From Alteromonas marina (GTDB lineage Bacteria; Pseudomonadota; Gammaproteobacteria; Enterobacterales; Alteromonadaceae), in the NCBI RefSeq assembly GCF_000808575.1, contig NZ_JWLW01000001.1, forward strand, positions 140,378-204,377: DNA of 64,000 nt, given 5' to 3'. Each line of letters begins with the position of its first letter. The first letter of the stretch is position 1. Shown one piece after another: positions 55,290 to 63,821 of the stretch. The translations under genes and the position numbers were made by a program. The notes beneath the pieces were generated by a model. It saw only the letters and a program-made list of their open reading frames with translations. It had not been told where the DNA came from and searched no databases.

Positions 55290-57812
55290 CTAAACCATGT
55301 TCCGCAGCATCTGGCTGGTATTAAGTGTAAGCAAACGCCAGCATCCAAACGCACCTAATATGCCTACAACGACAGCGCCAACACTTGGCGCTATTGCCCA
55401 GTATTCTGGGTGTAAGCTTGCTTCCATTTGAAACACAGAGGTTTGAAGTAAGTAAAGGCTCAACTCATTGGCCATTGCTGCCATAAAGCCTGCTACTACA
55501 CCAATGATAACAAACTCGAAAATAACACTTTTTCTTATCAATGCCCCCTTTGCACCGAGTGTTCGAAGTATGGCTATTTCCTGTCTGCGTTCATCCATGC
55601 TCGCCTGTACTTGAGCAATCAATACTAAGCTGCCCGCTAACAATACCAGCACCAAAATAAATTCAACGGCAACAGACACTTGATCCACAATCTCTCGCAA
55701 CTGATTAATTCGAGCATCAACGTCGAACATAGTTATTGATGCAAACGGCTTAAGTAGGTTGGTTAACTCTTCCTTTCTCTCGGTAGGAAGGTAAAAACTA
55801 GTAATATAAGTTGGGCTAAATGCAGCCATCGCCTCGGGGTGAATAACGAAGAAGAAGTTGGGCTGCATGGTCTGCCAATTCACAGTACGGATACTTGTTA
55901 CTTTCGTTTCGACAATCTCGCTGCCCACATTAAAAGTAAGCCGATCGCCCATTTTAATGTTCAACCTTTCTGCAACGCCTTCTTCAACGGAAACCGGGAA
56001 CCATCCTTCGCTGTATTGTTTATCCTCATCGCCATGCCAGTTCCCATCAATAACCTCGTTTTCGTTTTGAAGCGTGTTACTCCAAGTTAGATTTGCTTCT
56101 CTGCCTAAACCTCTTCGGCCTTCTCGATTCGGCTCATCTTCTTTAGAAACCTCGGTGTTTACCCCTTCTCCATTTACCGAAACAAATCGACCTCGGATGA
56201 CAGGATAAAACTCTTCGATATCTACCCCGTTGTCAGCGAAGTGTCTGTCCAACTCTGGTTGTATGTCTGGAGTAATGTTTATTAAGAAATAGTTCGGTGT
56301 TCCTTCGGGCAGTTGCGAGCGCCATTGCGAAACCATATCGTTGCGCATTACCAGCACCACTAAAAGCAACATAATGGTGACAGAGAAGCTAATAAGCTGC
56401 ACGCTGTTGTCCATCGCACGTCGCTTAATACGAGCCCATGCCAATTGCCACGCCCCCATCCTTCCACTGCCCAACTTGCGTCCCACAGCAATCAAGATGT
56501 ATGTAGCGCCAAGCAGTCCAAAAACCAGCGCAGCGCCAGAAACGAAAAGAATTGCGCTAATTTTTAAATCTCGGCTATACATCCACATCAGTAAGAATAT
56601 TGCACCACCGGAAGCCACGAACTGAATGCTTCTGGAACGTAAATTCGCTGATATGTCCTTTCTTAATACGCGAAGCGGGGGAACTGAAAAAAGCTGCAAA
56701 AGCGGATATAAGGAAAAAAGCAATGCACACGTAGCGCCTGTAGCAACGGCGATTAAAAGTGGTCGCCAATGCCACACATCAAGAGATACATCCACCCTAT
56801 CCGCTACTAGTGAAACCACCACTTGCTGACCGATAAAACCAATAACGAGGCCGATAAATATACCAAGCCCAGTAATGAATAAAATCTGGAACAAATAGAC
56901 TTTCCGAATGGTGCTGCTTGTTGCCCCCAAGGTCTTCATTATTGCCACAGGGTCAAAGTGACGTTGAGCATAACGCTGAGCAGCAACGGCAATGGAAACT
57001 GCTGCTAGTACAATTGCTAACAAGCTTGCTAACAGAAAATAGCGCTCAGCACTTGCGACAGAACGCCCTATCGCTGACTCGTCATCTTCGACTGTCCGCC
57101 ACGAGTGTAAGTCGTCATTTAATTGGGGCAATAACCAGGTATTGAAACTTTCTATATCACCCGCATCACCGGCAAAAAAGCCCACATAACGAGCGCGACT
57201 TCCTGGCCCGGTTATCGCAGTTTTTTCCAAGTCATCTAAGTTAATCAGCGCAATAGGGTCGGTATTAAACACGCTAAAACCAGCATCTGGAATATCTACC
57301 AGCACATGGGTGACGGTAAAAGTTCCATCACCAATTTCGATACTATCGCCAATAGAAAGCCCTAAACTTTGAAAAAGTCTAGACTGTACCCATGCTTCGC
57401 CAGATTGTGGTAACCCTGCGGTAGCACGTTTTTCCCCGAACGGCTGGTCAGTAATATTGACTGTCCCTTTCAGTGGATAAGCTTCATTCACAGCTCGCAA
57501 ATCAACAAGCGACATCTCGTTGCCTTTAAACACCATTGAGCGTGTTGCCACCTGCTTTGCCGTCTCAAGGCCCTCTTCTTGGGCTCTAGCCAACCACTCT
57601 TCGTTTATAGGATCGTCTGAGCGAAGTTGAGCATCTGCTGCAATGAAAGCCGCAGACCGAGACTTTAGTGCGCCTTGTAAACGCTCACTGAAAAGAGACA
57701 GCGACAACACTGCGGCCACAGATAGCACAATAGCCAGCAATATGATGGTCAGTTCACCACGTCTAGCCTCATGCTTGAAAAGCCGCCAAGCTAAATTAAA
57801 AGACGTCGACAT
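55290..57812 (-). CDS. ybbP: ABC transporter permease YbbP (FtsX/MacB-like)
   Basis: 840 residues. An N-terminal membrane anchor, a large periplasmic part, then two groups of FtsX-like membrane segments (about 250-480 and 715-840), as in the YbbP family with about ten segments. AVAAQRYAQRHFDPVAIMKTLGA and MDERRQEIAILRTLGAKGALI are the coupling helices. With YbbA it may move lipids or lipoproteins; the substrate is unsettled. A motif copy (56241-56250) encodes LDRHF. The start codon directly follows the ybbA stop. Confidence 0.92.
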   Translation of the reverse strand: MSTSFNLAWRLFKHEARRGELTIILLAIVLSVAAVLSLSLFSERLQGALKSRSAAFIAADAQLRSDDPINEEWLARAQEEGLETAKQVATRSMVFKGNEMSLVDLRAVNEAYPLKGTVNITDQPFGEKRATAGLPQSGEAWVQSRLFQSLGLSIGDSIEIGDGTFTVTHVLVDIPDAGFSVFNTDPIALINLDDLEKTAITGPGSRARYVGFFAGDAGDIESFNTWLLPQLNDDLHSWRTVEDDESAIGRSVASAERYFLLASLLAIVLAAVSIAVAAQRYAQRHFDPVAIMKTLGATSSTIRKVYLFQILFITGLGIFIGLVIGFIGQQVVVSLVADRVDVSLDVWHWRPLLIAVATGATCALLFSLYPLLQLFSVPPLRVLRKDISANLRSRSIQFVASGGAIFLLMWMYSRDLKISAILFVSGAALVFGLLGATYILIAVGRKLGSGRMGAWQLAWARIKRRAMDNSVQLISFSVTIMLLLVVLVMRNDMVSQWRSQLPEGTPNYFLINITPDIQPELDRHFADNGVDIEEFYPVIRGRFVSVNGEGVNTEVSKEDEPNREGRRGLGREANLTWSNTLQNENEVIDGNWHGDEDKQYSEGWFPVSVEEGVAERLNIKMGDRLTFNVGSEIVETKVTSIRTVNWQTMQPNFFFVIHPEAMAAFSPTYITSFYLPTERKEELTNLLKPFASITMFDVDARINQLREIVDQVSVAVEFILVLVLLAGSLVLIAQVQASMDERRQEIAILRTLGAKGALIRKSVIFEFVIIGVVAGFMAAMANELSLYLLQTSVFQMEASLHPEYWAIAPSVGAVVVGILGAFGCWRLLTLNTSQMLRNMV

Positions 57813-58511
57813 CTAAACCGCCTCTTTCTTATTCATTGTGTTCGCGCCAGTTGTTTCAACTAATTCGCCAGCATTCATAGTGAGTTGCCTGTCACAATGT
57901 TCCGCAAGCTCGTTATCATGAGTTACGAGTACGAGAGTTGTGCCTTTTTCTCTATTCATCTCGAACAACAGCGCTTCGATTTTTTCACTGTTTTTGGCGT
58001 CTAGGTTGCCGGTAGGCTCATCGGCGAAAAGTATTTTGGGAGAGGTAATAAATGCTCGCGCTATGGCAACGCGCTGTTGCTCGCCCCCCGATAACTGGTT
58101 AGGAAAATGATGTGCGCGATGTTTTAAACCAACTTGCTCTAGAATATCCAAAGCTAGTGCTTTCGGGTTATCAAGCCCTGCAATTTCTGCAGGTAGCATC
58201 ACATTTTCAAAGGCAGTTAAGCTTTGAACTAACATAAAGCTCTGAAAAATAAAGCCTACTTTATTTCCTCTTAAAATCGCGCGCTCTTCTTCATTCATGC
58301 TGTGAAGTGCTTCACCGTCTAAGAAAATTTCCCCTTCTGTAACTTGGTCAAGCCCTGCCAACAAGCCCAAAAGGGTTGACTTACCCGAGCCTGACGCGCC
58401 AATAATGGCAACGGACTCACCAGACTTGACTTCAAAAGAAATAGAACGAAGGATCTGCAGTGAACCTTCACTCGTATCCACTACTTTGGTTACAGCATTA
58501 GCTTTTATCAT
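57813..58511 (-). CDS. ybbA: ABC transporter ATPase YbbA
   Basis: 232 residues. Walker [11 protein letters not shown]-loop FQSFMLV, signature [14 protein letters not shown], Walker [13 protein letters not shown], and the switch His in VTHDNE. It is the LolD/MacB type of ATPase. It abuts ybbP, its permease, and is divergent from tesA with only 16 bp between the start codons, the arrangement known from E. coli. Confidence 0.95.
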   Translation of the reverse strand: MIKANAVTKVVDTSEGSLQILRSISFEVKSGESVAIIGASGSGKSTLLGLLAGLDQVTEGEIFLDGEALHSMNEEERAILRGNKVGFIFQSFMLVQSLTAFENVMLPAEIAGLDNPKALALDILEQVGLKHRAHHFPNQLSGGEQQRVAIARAFITSPKILFADEPTGNLDAKNSEKIEALLFEMNREKGTTLVLVTHDNELAEHCDRQLTMNAGELVETTGANTMNKKEAV

Positions 58512-58527
58512 AAGAGGTCATCAATTC

Positions 58528-59184
58528 GTGTTTGTTAAATTTCGTTATTTGTTCGCTTTATTACTTATTCTTTTAATACCCTTTCAAGCGCTATCAGATC
58601 AAGCCGAGCAGAGCGACACAAGCGAAAATGCGGTTTTACTTATCCTAGGTGACAGTTTATCCGCGGCTTATGGATTACAGCAACATGAGGGTTGGGTCAG
58701 TTTGTTACAAAAGATGTGGCAAGACGACAACATTCCGATTGATATTGTAAATGCTGCGGTAAGCGGAGAGACCACTGACGGTGGTTTGGCGCGATTTCCT
58801 CGTTTATTAGAACAACACAATCCTACCCATGTATTGATTGAACTGGGTGGTAATGACGGCCTTCAAGGGCACAATATCGGTAAGATTAAGGATAATTTAG
58901 ACTCTCTGGTAACCGTTGCAAAGGAGAGTAATGCCGTAGTGTTTCTACAAGAAATGCAGATTCCTTCTAATTACGGTAAGCGCTATACGCAAATGTTTAC
59001 ACAAAACTTCAATAAAGTAGCGGAAGCTCAGGACGTGCAAAAAATCCCCTTTTTCCTTGAAGAAATAGCGCTAAATAAGGACTTAATGCAAAACGATGGT
59101 ATTCATCCAAATGCTGAGGCGCAGCCTTTGATCGCTAGTTTTATGGACAGACACTTAAGAAGTTTAATTCTTGACGCTCAATAA
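58528..59184 (+). CDS. tesA: Acyl-CoA thioesterase I / lysophospholipase TesA
   Basis: 218 residues from the GTG at 58528, giving a signal peptide (MFVKFRYLFALLLILLIPF, cut near ALS-DQ); the open frame extends back into ybbA without meaning. SGNH-hydrolase blocks: GDSLSAAYGL (Ser), the Gly in VSGETTDGG, ELGGNDGL (Asn) and DGIHPNAEAQ (Asp, His). A periplasmic esterase. A motif copy (59145-59154) encodes MDRHL ten residues before the stop, in line with the family length. Confidence 0.94.
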   Translation: MFVKFRYLFALLLILLIPFQALSDQAEQSDTSENAVLLILGDSLSAAYGLQQHEGWVSLLQKMWQDDNIPIDIVNAAVSGETTDGGLARFPRLLEQHNPTHVLIELGGNDGLQGHNIGKIKDNLDSLVTVAKESNAVVFLQEMQIPSNYGKRYTQMFTQNFNKVAEAQDVQKIPFFLEEIALNKDLMQNDGIHPNAEAQPLIASFMDRHLRSLILDAQ

Positions 59185-59229
59185 TTGTGCTATTCTTATT
59201 GAGTGATTTGTTAAATGCGAGGTTTGTTT

Positions 59230-59412
59230 ATGGACGCTTCTTCTGTTAATTCGTCTCCCGTTTCCACTGTCTTAGAATCGCCTCAGCGACCTACTCAACA
59301 GGTTGAGCCCCGTAATGTGCAAGAAAGTCGCGAGACTCAGCCTCAAAGCACACAACAGACCTCAAGCAATAACGATGGGCGTGTGGGTTCTAGAGTTGAT
59401 GTGTATGTTTAA
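59230..59412 (+). CDS. Small hydrophilic protein of unknown function
   Basis: 60 residues from the ATG at 59230, which has GAGG 9 bp upstream; an ATG five codons earlier is less likely. It is very rich in Ser, Gln, Thr and Pro, has no hydrophobic segment, and ends in GRVGSRVDVYV. I do not recognise it. The good ribosome binding site and position 45 bp after tesA support a real gene, but it may be just an open frame. Confidence 0.5.
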   Translation: MDASSVNSSPVSTVLESPQRPTQQVEPRNVQESRETQPQSTQQTSSNNDGRVGSRVDVYV

Positions 59413-59437
59413 ACTCCTTTTTATTGAAAACTGTTAG

Positions 59438-59634
59438 GGACAGACACTCGTCCATTTTTTTGTCTAGTCCTCTAGCAAGTAGAGGTGTATGAGCAAAATT
59501 AGGGAATTAAAGAGAAATTAGAAAGAATTAGAAAGGACAGACACTTACTAAATATGAGTGTCTGTCCTTTTTCTTTTTAGTCTGTTTGACGCAATGATAA
59601 ATGCCTATCCGCTATTAAGCTTGAGTGTCTGTCC
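59438..59634. repeat. Four GGACAGWCAC copies upstream of the transposase
   Basis: GGACAGACAC at 59438-59447 and 59535-59544; GTGTCTGTCC at 59558-59567 and 59625-59634. The middle two form a perfect 14 bp hairpin (59532-59545 with 59557-59570, 11 nt loop) followed by TTTCTTTTT, a passable terminator. The gap 59413-59797 otherwise contains only the transposase promoter region; ACTGTCCCAAAGACCACTT near 59727 may be a degraded copy. Confidence 0.92.
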
Positions 59635-59797
59635 ACGATTTTCAGTTCTAGTTATCCACTTTCGACTGAGACTCTCTATGATATTCGATTGAAAGTGCAC
59701 TCATTGGAAGTAACGTCCGCCTAAAACTGTCCCAAAGACCACTTAAAATTGACGCCGTATATCTCATAATACCTTTAAATAACTATGGGATACGGAT

Positions 59798-60772
59798 ATG
59801 CCTCTACCTCGTTACAAGCAAATAAATACTGATGTTACACCTTATTATCACTGCATTTCTCGCTGCGTGAGGCAATCTTACCTTTGTGGTCGCGATGCCC
59901 GCACTGGCATAAACTATGAGCATAGAAGAAAGTGGATTCAAGACAGGCTCCATAAGCTTTCTCAAGCTTTTGCCATCGACTTATGCGCCTACGCTGTTAT
60001 GCACAATCACATTCATGTGGTATTGCATATAGCAAAAGGCAGAGCTGAAGGCTGGACAATGGATGAGGTATTGCTTCGATGGAGAATGTTTTATAAATGT
60101 CCTCCCGTAGTACAGCGGTATCTAGAAAACGTTGACTCAGTAACGTCAGAAGAGCTTGCAGAATTAAAATCACTATCTGTTGTATATCGAGAGCGCCTTC
60201 AAAGCATTAGCTGGTTTATGCGCATGCTCAATGAATATATTGCTCGAAGAGCTAATAAAGAAGATGAATGTAAGGGCTATTTCTGGGAAAGAAGGTTTAG
60301 GTCACAAGCTATACTCGATGAGAAAGCACTTGCCAGCGTAATGGCTTACGTCGATTTAAATCCTATTCGAGCAAAAATAGCGACAACGCTAAGCAACTCA
60401 CATCATACTAGTATCCAATATCGCTTGAACGCCAAACGCTCGAACAAAACGCCCAAATTTTTAATGCCTTTTAACGATAGTAAATACATTAAGACGGTGG
60501 CCTTACCTTTCGCACTTACCGATTATTTGCAGCTTATCACTGATACAATGCACGCGGAGCGCAATAACGATACCTACAAAACCACTAAGCTCCCTAGCCG
60601 GCTGCTAAGTAAACTTGGGATGACAAAAGAGAACTGGCAATTAGTAACCAGTAATTTTGAAACACTTTTTACAGGTCCTGTTGGCTGCCCCGAGATGATG
60701 GAGGATTTTGCGAGATGCTGTCAAAGGGCGTGTCGCCCTAACGTCACAAATGCCCAAAGGTATCTCTCGTGA
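59798..60772 (+). CDS. REP-associated tyrosine transposase (Y1/HUH, IS200-like fold)
   Basis: 324 residues. YYHCISRCVRQSYLCG opens the Y1 domain. The HUH metal site is H71-I-H73 in VMHNHIHVVL, and the likely nucleophile is Y184 in MAYVDLNPIRA, preceded by GYFWERRFRSQAIL. This is the RAYT (TnpA-REP) layout, with a long C-terminal region (about 200-324) beyond the catalytic core. RAYTs nick single-stranded DNA at REP hairpins. No terminal repeats or duplicate copies flank the gene, so it looks like a fixed single gene. Four copies of the dispersed motif lie just upstream, the nearest 164 bp away. It is convergent with dusC. Confidence 0.88.
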   Translation: MPLPRYKQINTDVTPYYHCISRCVRQSYLCGRDARTGINYEHRRKWIQDRLHKLSQAFAIDLCAYAVMHNHIHVVLHIAKGRAEGWTMDEVLLRWRMFYKCPPVVQRYLENVDSVTSEELAELKSLSVVYRERLQSISWFMRMLNEYIARRANKEDECKGYFWERRFRSQAILDEKALASVMAYVDLNPIRAKIATTLSNSHHTSIQYRLNAKRSNKTPKFLMPFNDSKYIKTVALPFALTDYLQLITDTMHAERNNDTYKTTKLPSRLLSKLGMTKENWQLVTSNFETLFTGPVGCPEMMEDFARCCQRACRPNVTNAQRYLS

Positions 60773-60802
60773 TCCTCTTGGCACCATTGCAATAGTGTTG
60801 GG

Positions 60803-61750
60803 CTAGACGTCTGCTTGGCGAGCTAGTACGTCAACTATGTCTTGAGAATTCGTTAGACGTCTAATGTCGTTGAATAAAACTTCAGCTTCGGGGTATTGTC
60901 TTTTCAGATAGCCGCACCATTGCTTAATTCGATTGGGGTAATATTTACCCTTGTCTCCAAAAATTTCGTAGCCAGAGTACTGAATCAGCAAAGCAGCCAG
61001 TTCAGACCATGGCATAGGTGCTACACCCTCTTTAATACTCAGCGCCAAATTAGGCATTGCCAATGCACCTCGTCCAATCATAAGGTTGGTACAGTCTGAT
61101 TGGCTCTGACAACGCTGAGCGTCTTCAGCGTTCCAAATTTCACCATTTGCGACAAGTGGAATATCGGTGTGTTGTTTTATCTTCGCTATCCAGTCCCAAT
61201 AAGCCGGTGGTTTATACCCCTCCGTTTTGGTCCGCGCATGAACAACGAGCTCAGAGGCGCCTGCTTCCGTGATTGCAATTGCGTTATCGATAGCTAAAGA
61301 TTTGTCTTCAAAACCTAGTCTGATTTTGGCTGAAACCGGGATTTCTGCTGGAACAGCGTCCCTTACAGCTTTCACTATGTCGTAAAGGGTTTGGGTCTCT
61401 TTCAACAACACCGCCCCTCCCTTACTCTTATTAACTGTTTTTGCAGGACAACCAAAGTTTAGGTCAACACCTGGAGAGCCCAGCTCTATTGCTGTTTGTG
61501 CATTCTCTGCAAGCCACTGTGGGTGTTGCCCTAATAATTGAACTCGAACAGGCACGCCTGACGGAGTTTTGCCGCCATTGTGAAGCTCAGGACAAAGTCT
61601 ATAAAACGTTTTCTTTGGTAACTTTTGATCGACCACTCTCACAAATTCAGTAACGCACTGATCAAAACCACCCACGCGAGTAAGCATATCTCTCATTAAG
61701 TAATCAACAACGCCCTCCATAGGGGCAAGCATTACTTTCATTGCAAACAT
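60803..61750 (-). CDS. dusC: tRNA-dihydrouridine(16) synthase DusC
   Basis: 315 residues. LAPMEGVVDYLMRDMLTRVG binds FMN; the catalytic Cys is in NFGCPAKTVNKSKGGAVLL; VSAKIRLGF, HARTKTEGYKPPAYW and ANGEIW follow. The AYWDW and C-terminal W-C-x-YLK segments favour DusC, which reduces U16 in tRNAs. Start at ATG 61750 or at Met4. Confidence 0.93.
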   Translation of the reverse strand: MFAMKVMLAPMEGVVDYLMRDMLTRVGGFDQCVTEFVRVVDQKLPKKTFYRLCPELHNGGKTPSGVPVRVQLLGQHPQWLAENAQTAIELGSPGVDLNFGCPAKTVNKSKGGAVLLKETQTLYDIVKAVRDAVPAEIPVSAKIRLGFEDKSLAIDNAIAITEAGASELVVHARTKTEGYKPPAYWDWIAKIKQHTDIPLVANGEIWNAEDAQRCQSQSDCTNLMIGRGALAMPNLALSIKEGVAPMPWSELAALLIQYSGYEIFGDKGKYYPNRIKQWCGYLKRQYPEAEVLFNDIRRLTNSQDIVDVLARQADV

Positions 61751-61839
61751 CTCAGTTTAATAGAACATAAAATCGGCGCGGGAGTTTAGCAAAAAGCGCT
61801 TATATCAGCCAGATTTCAATACGTAGTTTTTCAACTTCT

Positions 61840-62041
61840 GTGACTGTCCGTTTTCAGGCATGTTTTTAAGCGGCTCTGCATCACTAATAAATAAACTTGG
61901 AGTTATGGAATATGAGTGTCTGTCCACTAGGCTCTCTGTCCTCTGGGCTCTTTCCACAGGGCCACACTATGCTCTTTGACCCATGTAAAAACTTAGATGA
62001 CTTCTAATTTTATACAAAGAGGATAATCCGAGTGTCTGTCC
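61840..62041. repeat. Three GTGWCTGTCC copies between dusC and the DUF1289 gene
   Basis: GTGACTGTCC at 61840-61849, GTGTCTGTCC at 61916-61925 and 62032-62041, same orientation. A degraded inverted copy (GTGGACAGTGCTTTT) starts near 62067. No gene is seen in 61751-62128. Confidence 0.85.
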
Positions 62042-62128
62042 ATTCATTGCTTTGTGCATTGCTTCGTGGACAGTGCTTTTCAGGCGACTAGATGCTATTA
62101 GCCTATTCACAAGGCTATGACTGTTTAG

Positions 62129-62290
62129 CTATATTTTTTCCGTACTTTCAAGGCGAGCGAGTACCGCCTTTTTTTGATTATCAGTGTATGTCCGCCAATT
62201 GATAATTTCTTCAATCGTACGTTTACACCCAATGCAAATGTCGTCTTCGCTTAATTTGCACAAAGCTACACATGGGGAAATCAAGTTCAT
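62129..62290 (-). CDS. DUF1289 family zinc-ribbon-like small protein
   Basis: 53 residues, translated by hand on the minus strand: starts MNLISPCVALCKLSEDDICI, continues GCKRTIEEIINWRTYTDNQK and ends near LESTEKI. The pattern SPCVxLCK-x4-D-x-CxGCxRTxxEIxxW is the DUF1289 signature, with four Cys likely binding Zn or an Fe-S centre. Function unknown. Its ATG overlaps the stop of the upstream 73-codon gene (ATGA), so translation is coupled. Confidence 0.88.
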   Translation of the reverse strand: MNLISPCVALCKLSEDDICIGCKRTIEEIINWRTYTDNQKKAVLARLESTEKI

Positions 62291-62508
62291 AATACTTCTG
62301 TTTTATCTAAACCGTCTTTTTTACTGTGTGCTCGTGACGCAGCAATAGCCGCCATAGTAGTTTCAGATAGTTCTTTATTTGACCATAGACAAACATGGCA
62401 ACCAAAACGCGACTCAAGATATGAGGAAAACTCAGTGTCTGTCCCACAATCATATCTCACCAAATTTTGTTTTTTGCCGTCGTAGATAACCGCAGAATAA
62501 GTAAACAC
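62287..62508 (-). CDS. 73-residue protein of unknown function, coupled to DUF1289
   Basis: The start is the GTG at 62508, with a perfect AGGAGG 6 bp upstream; the earlier TTG in frame lies before this site. The chain (FTYSAVIYDGKKQNLVRYDC, then FGCHVCLWSNKELSE) has a C-x2-C pair and no export signal. I do not recognise the family. Its stop overlaps the DUF1289 start by 4 bp, supporting a real gene. A motif copy (62435-62444) encodes GTDT. Confidence 0.7.
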   Translation of the reverse strand: MFTYSAVIYDGKKQNLVRYDCGTDTEFSSYLESRFGCHVCLWSNKELSETTMAAIAASRAHSKKDGLDKTEVL

Positions 62509-62511
62509 AAA

Positions 62512-62533
62512 GAGCCTCCTAAAAAAGAGGCTC
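62512..62533 (-). promoter_or_regulatory. Hairpin overlapping the ribosome binding site of the 73-residue gene
   Basis: On the minus strand GAGCCTC, a TTTTTTAG loop and GAGGCTC (62527-62533 with 62512-62518) form a 7 bp stem followed by TTTGTGTTT. It looks like the terminator of the M14 peptidase gene, but its second arm contains most of the AGGAGG of the next gene. It may terminate or sequester the ribosome binding site, or both. Confidence 0.65.
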
Positions 62534-62567
62534 AAATATACATCTAGACGTCTAAACGTTCAAGCGT

Positions 62568-63473
62568 CTATTTTACATAATCGAGAGCAGCGCAAATCGC
62601 CGCTACCTGAGCGTCATTACAGTTTTTGGGTGTCGCATTATCGCTATCTGGATAAACTTCTGTAGTTGTAACGTATTTGGCATCTGTCATACCTCCGCAA
62701 AGATACAACGCTTTTTTGTCGTAGCAAATTACTCCTTCACTCACCACATCTGCACCTATAATCTTTCCGTTTTCATCGGCTGGTGCGATATGCGTTACTT
62801 TCTTAACCGCTTCAATAACGGCTTTTTGAAACTCTATTTGTGGACTGGGAGTATTAGCAACCGTATAGAAACCATCAGGAATGTTCCAATTGTCATGAGT
62901 AACGCCATCCCGCGCAGCTAGCGCTGGCCTAAATTCACTGTTGTCCGTATCCGTCGTTTCATGTAAATCAATATGGAGTGTTAGAGGTAAGGCTAAATCC
63001 GACACCAATTTCATAAGCTGAGCAGACTCAGGAGCTGGCGAGTCTTTGTAAAATGAGCGATTTGGGTCTAACGCCAACGGGTTCCATCGATTTATCGTCT
63101 CATACCCCCAAGGACTTACACATGGAACAACAACTATGTTTAGTTGCTCAGCGTACTGAGACAGTTTTGTTTCTATAAACTGGAGAGCTCCCTGCACGCC
63201 ACTGGTTTCATAGCCGTGAACTCCACCTGTAACAAGTGCAGACGGCTTATTAGCATCAAAACTCTTTGGAATTACAGCATATAGTGGATAGCGAGCAGTG
63301 TCATAAGGAAGTGCGCCGTACTGCTTTAAATCAAAACCTTCAGGAATAATTTTAAAGAGTTTTTTGAGGACTTCTTCTTGATAACTTCTTTTCGCATTCT
63401 GCCGTGCTTTCCATTGGGCTTTTTCTTCTTCGCCCCACGGCTCACCAGGAGTTCCAATTGGATAATTCTGCAT
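62568..63473 (-). CDS. M14-family zinc carboxypeptidase-like protein
   Basis: 301 residues, no signal peptide. Metal ligands: H and E in TGGVHGYETSG and the H of LHIDLHETTD; NRWNPLALDPNRSF carries the Asn-Arg substrate pair. It resembles the succinylglutamate desuccinylase/aspartoacylase side of M14. It probably cleaves a small peptide or amide in the cytoplasm. AGAGGTG precedes the ATG. The catalytic C-terminal Glu is not certain from the sequence alone. Confidence 0.82.
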   Translation of the reverse strand: MQNYPIGTPGEPWGEEEKAQWKARQNAKRSYQEEVLKKLFKIIPEGFDLKQYGALPYDTARYPLYAVIPKSFDANKPSALVTGGVHGYETSGVQGALQFIETKLSQYAEQLNIVVVPCVSPWGYETINRWNPLALDPNRSFYKDSPAPESAQLMKLVSDLALPLTLHIDLHETTDTDNSEFRPALAARDGVTHDNWNIPDGFYTVANTPSPQIEFQKAVIEAVKKVTHIAPADENGKIIGADVVSEGVICYDKKALYLCGGMTDAKYVTTTEVYPDSDNATPKNCNDAQVAAICAALDYVK

Positions 63474-63692
63474 ATAACACCTCTTTTGTATTTTTTAGAT
63501 CATAACAGTTCAACAAGCTCACGTATCTATCATACAAAAGTTTCTTAAAGGGTTGTGACATGAGTTCTTTACGCATTGAACCTCTGAAAAGTACTTGCGC
63601 GAAGGCGTTGACGCCTCTTTTGTAAGAATTGCAAATTCCGATGAAAATGATCGGTGTATGTCCAGGTAGATGGTTTAAAGAGGGAAAGAAGA

Positions 63693-63766
63693 GTGTCTGT
63701 CCACTGAAGCTTTCTTAAAATGGCTTTGCATCTATTTGCTTATAGATTTAATTGCAGTGTCTGTCC
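63693..63766. repeat. Two GTGTCTGTCC copies before tRNA-Glu
   Basis: GTGTCTGTCC at 63693-63702 and 63757-63766, same orientation; a degraded form (GTGTATGTCCA) lies near 63654. The gap 63474-63790 holds no gene. Confidence 0.85.
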
Positions 63767-63790
63767 ACAAAGTTTTAAGCCAGAAACAAA

Positions 63791-63816
63791 AAAACCAGCC
63801 GAATGGCTGGTTTTTT
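63791..63816 (-). terminator. Rho-independent terminator of tRNA-Glu
   Basis: AAAACCAGCC (63791-63800), GAAT loop, GGCTGGTTTT (63805-63814). Runs of T follow on both strands; on the minus strand it ends the tRNA transcript. Confidence 0.9.
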
Positions 63817-63821
63817 CGATA

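Noticed and set aside
58405..58527. A longer TesA start inside ybbA
   Set aside because: It would bury the signal peptide; the GTG at 58528 gives a normal exported protein.
60803..60862. Recurrent AGACGTCT palindromes (near 60804, 60854 and 62544)
   Set aside because: Two lie in the dusC coding sequence and are explained by codons; three copies are too few to call a site.
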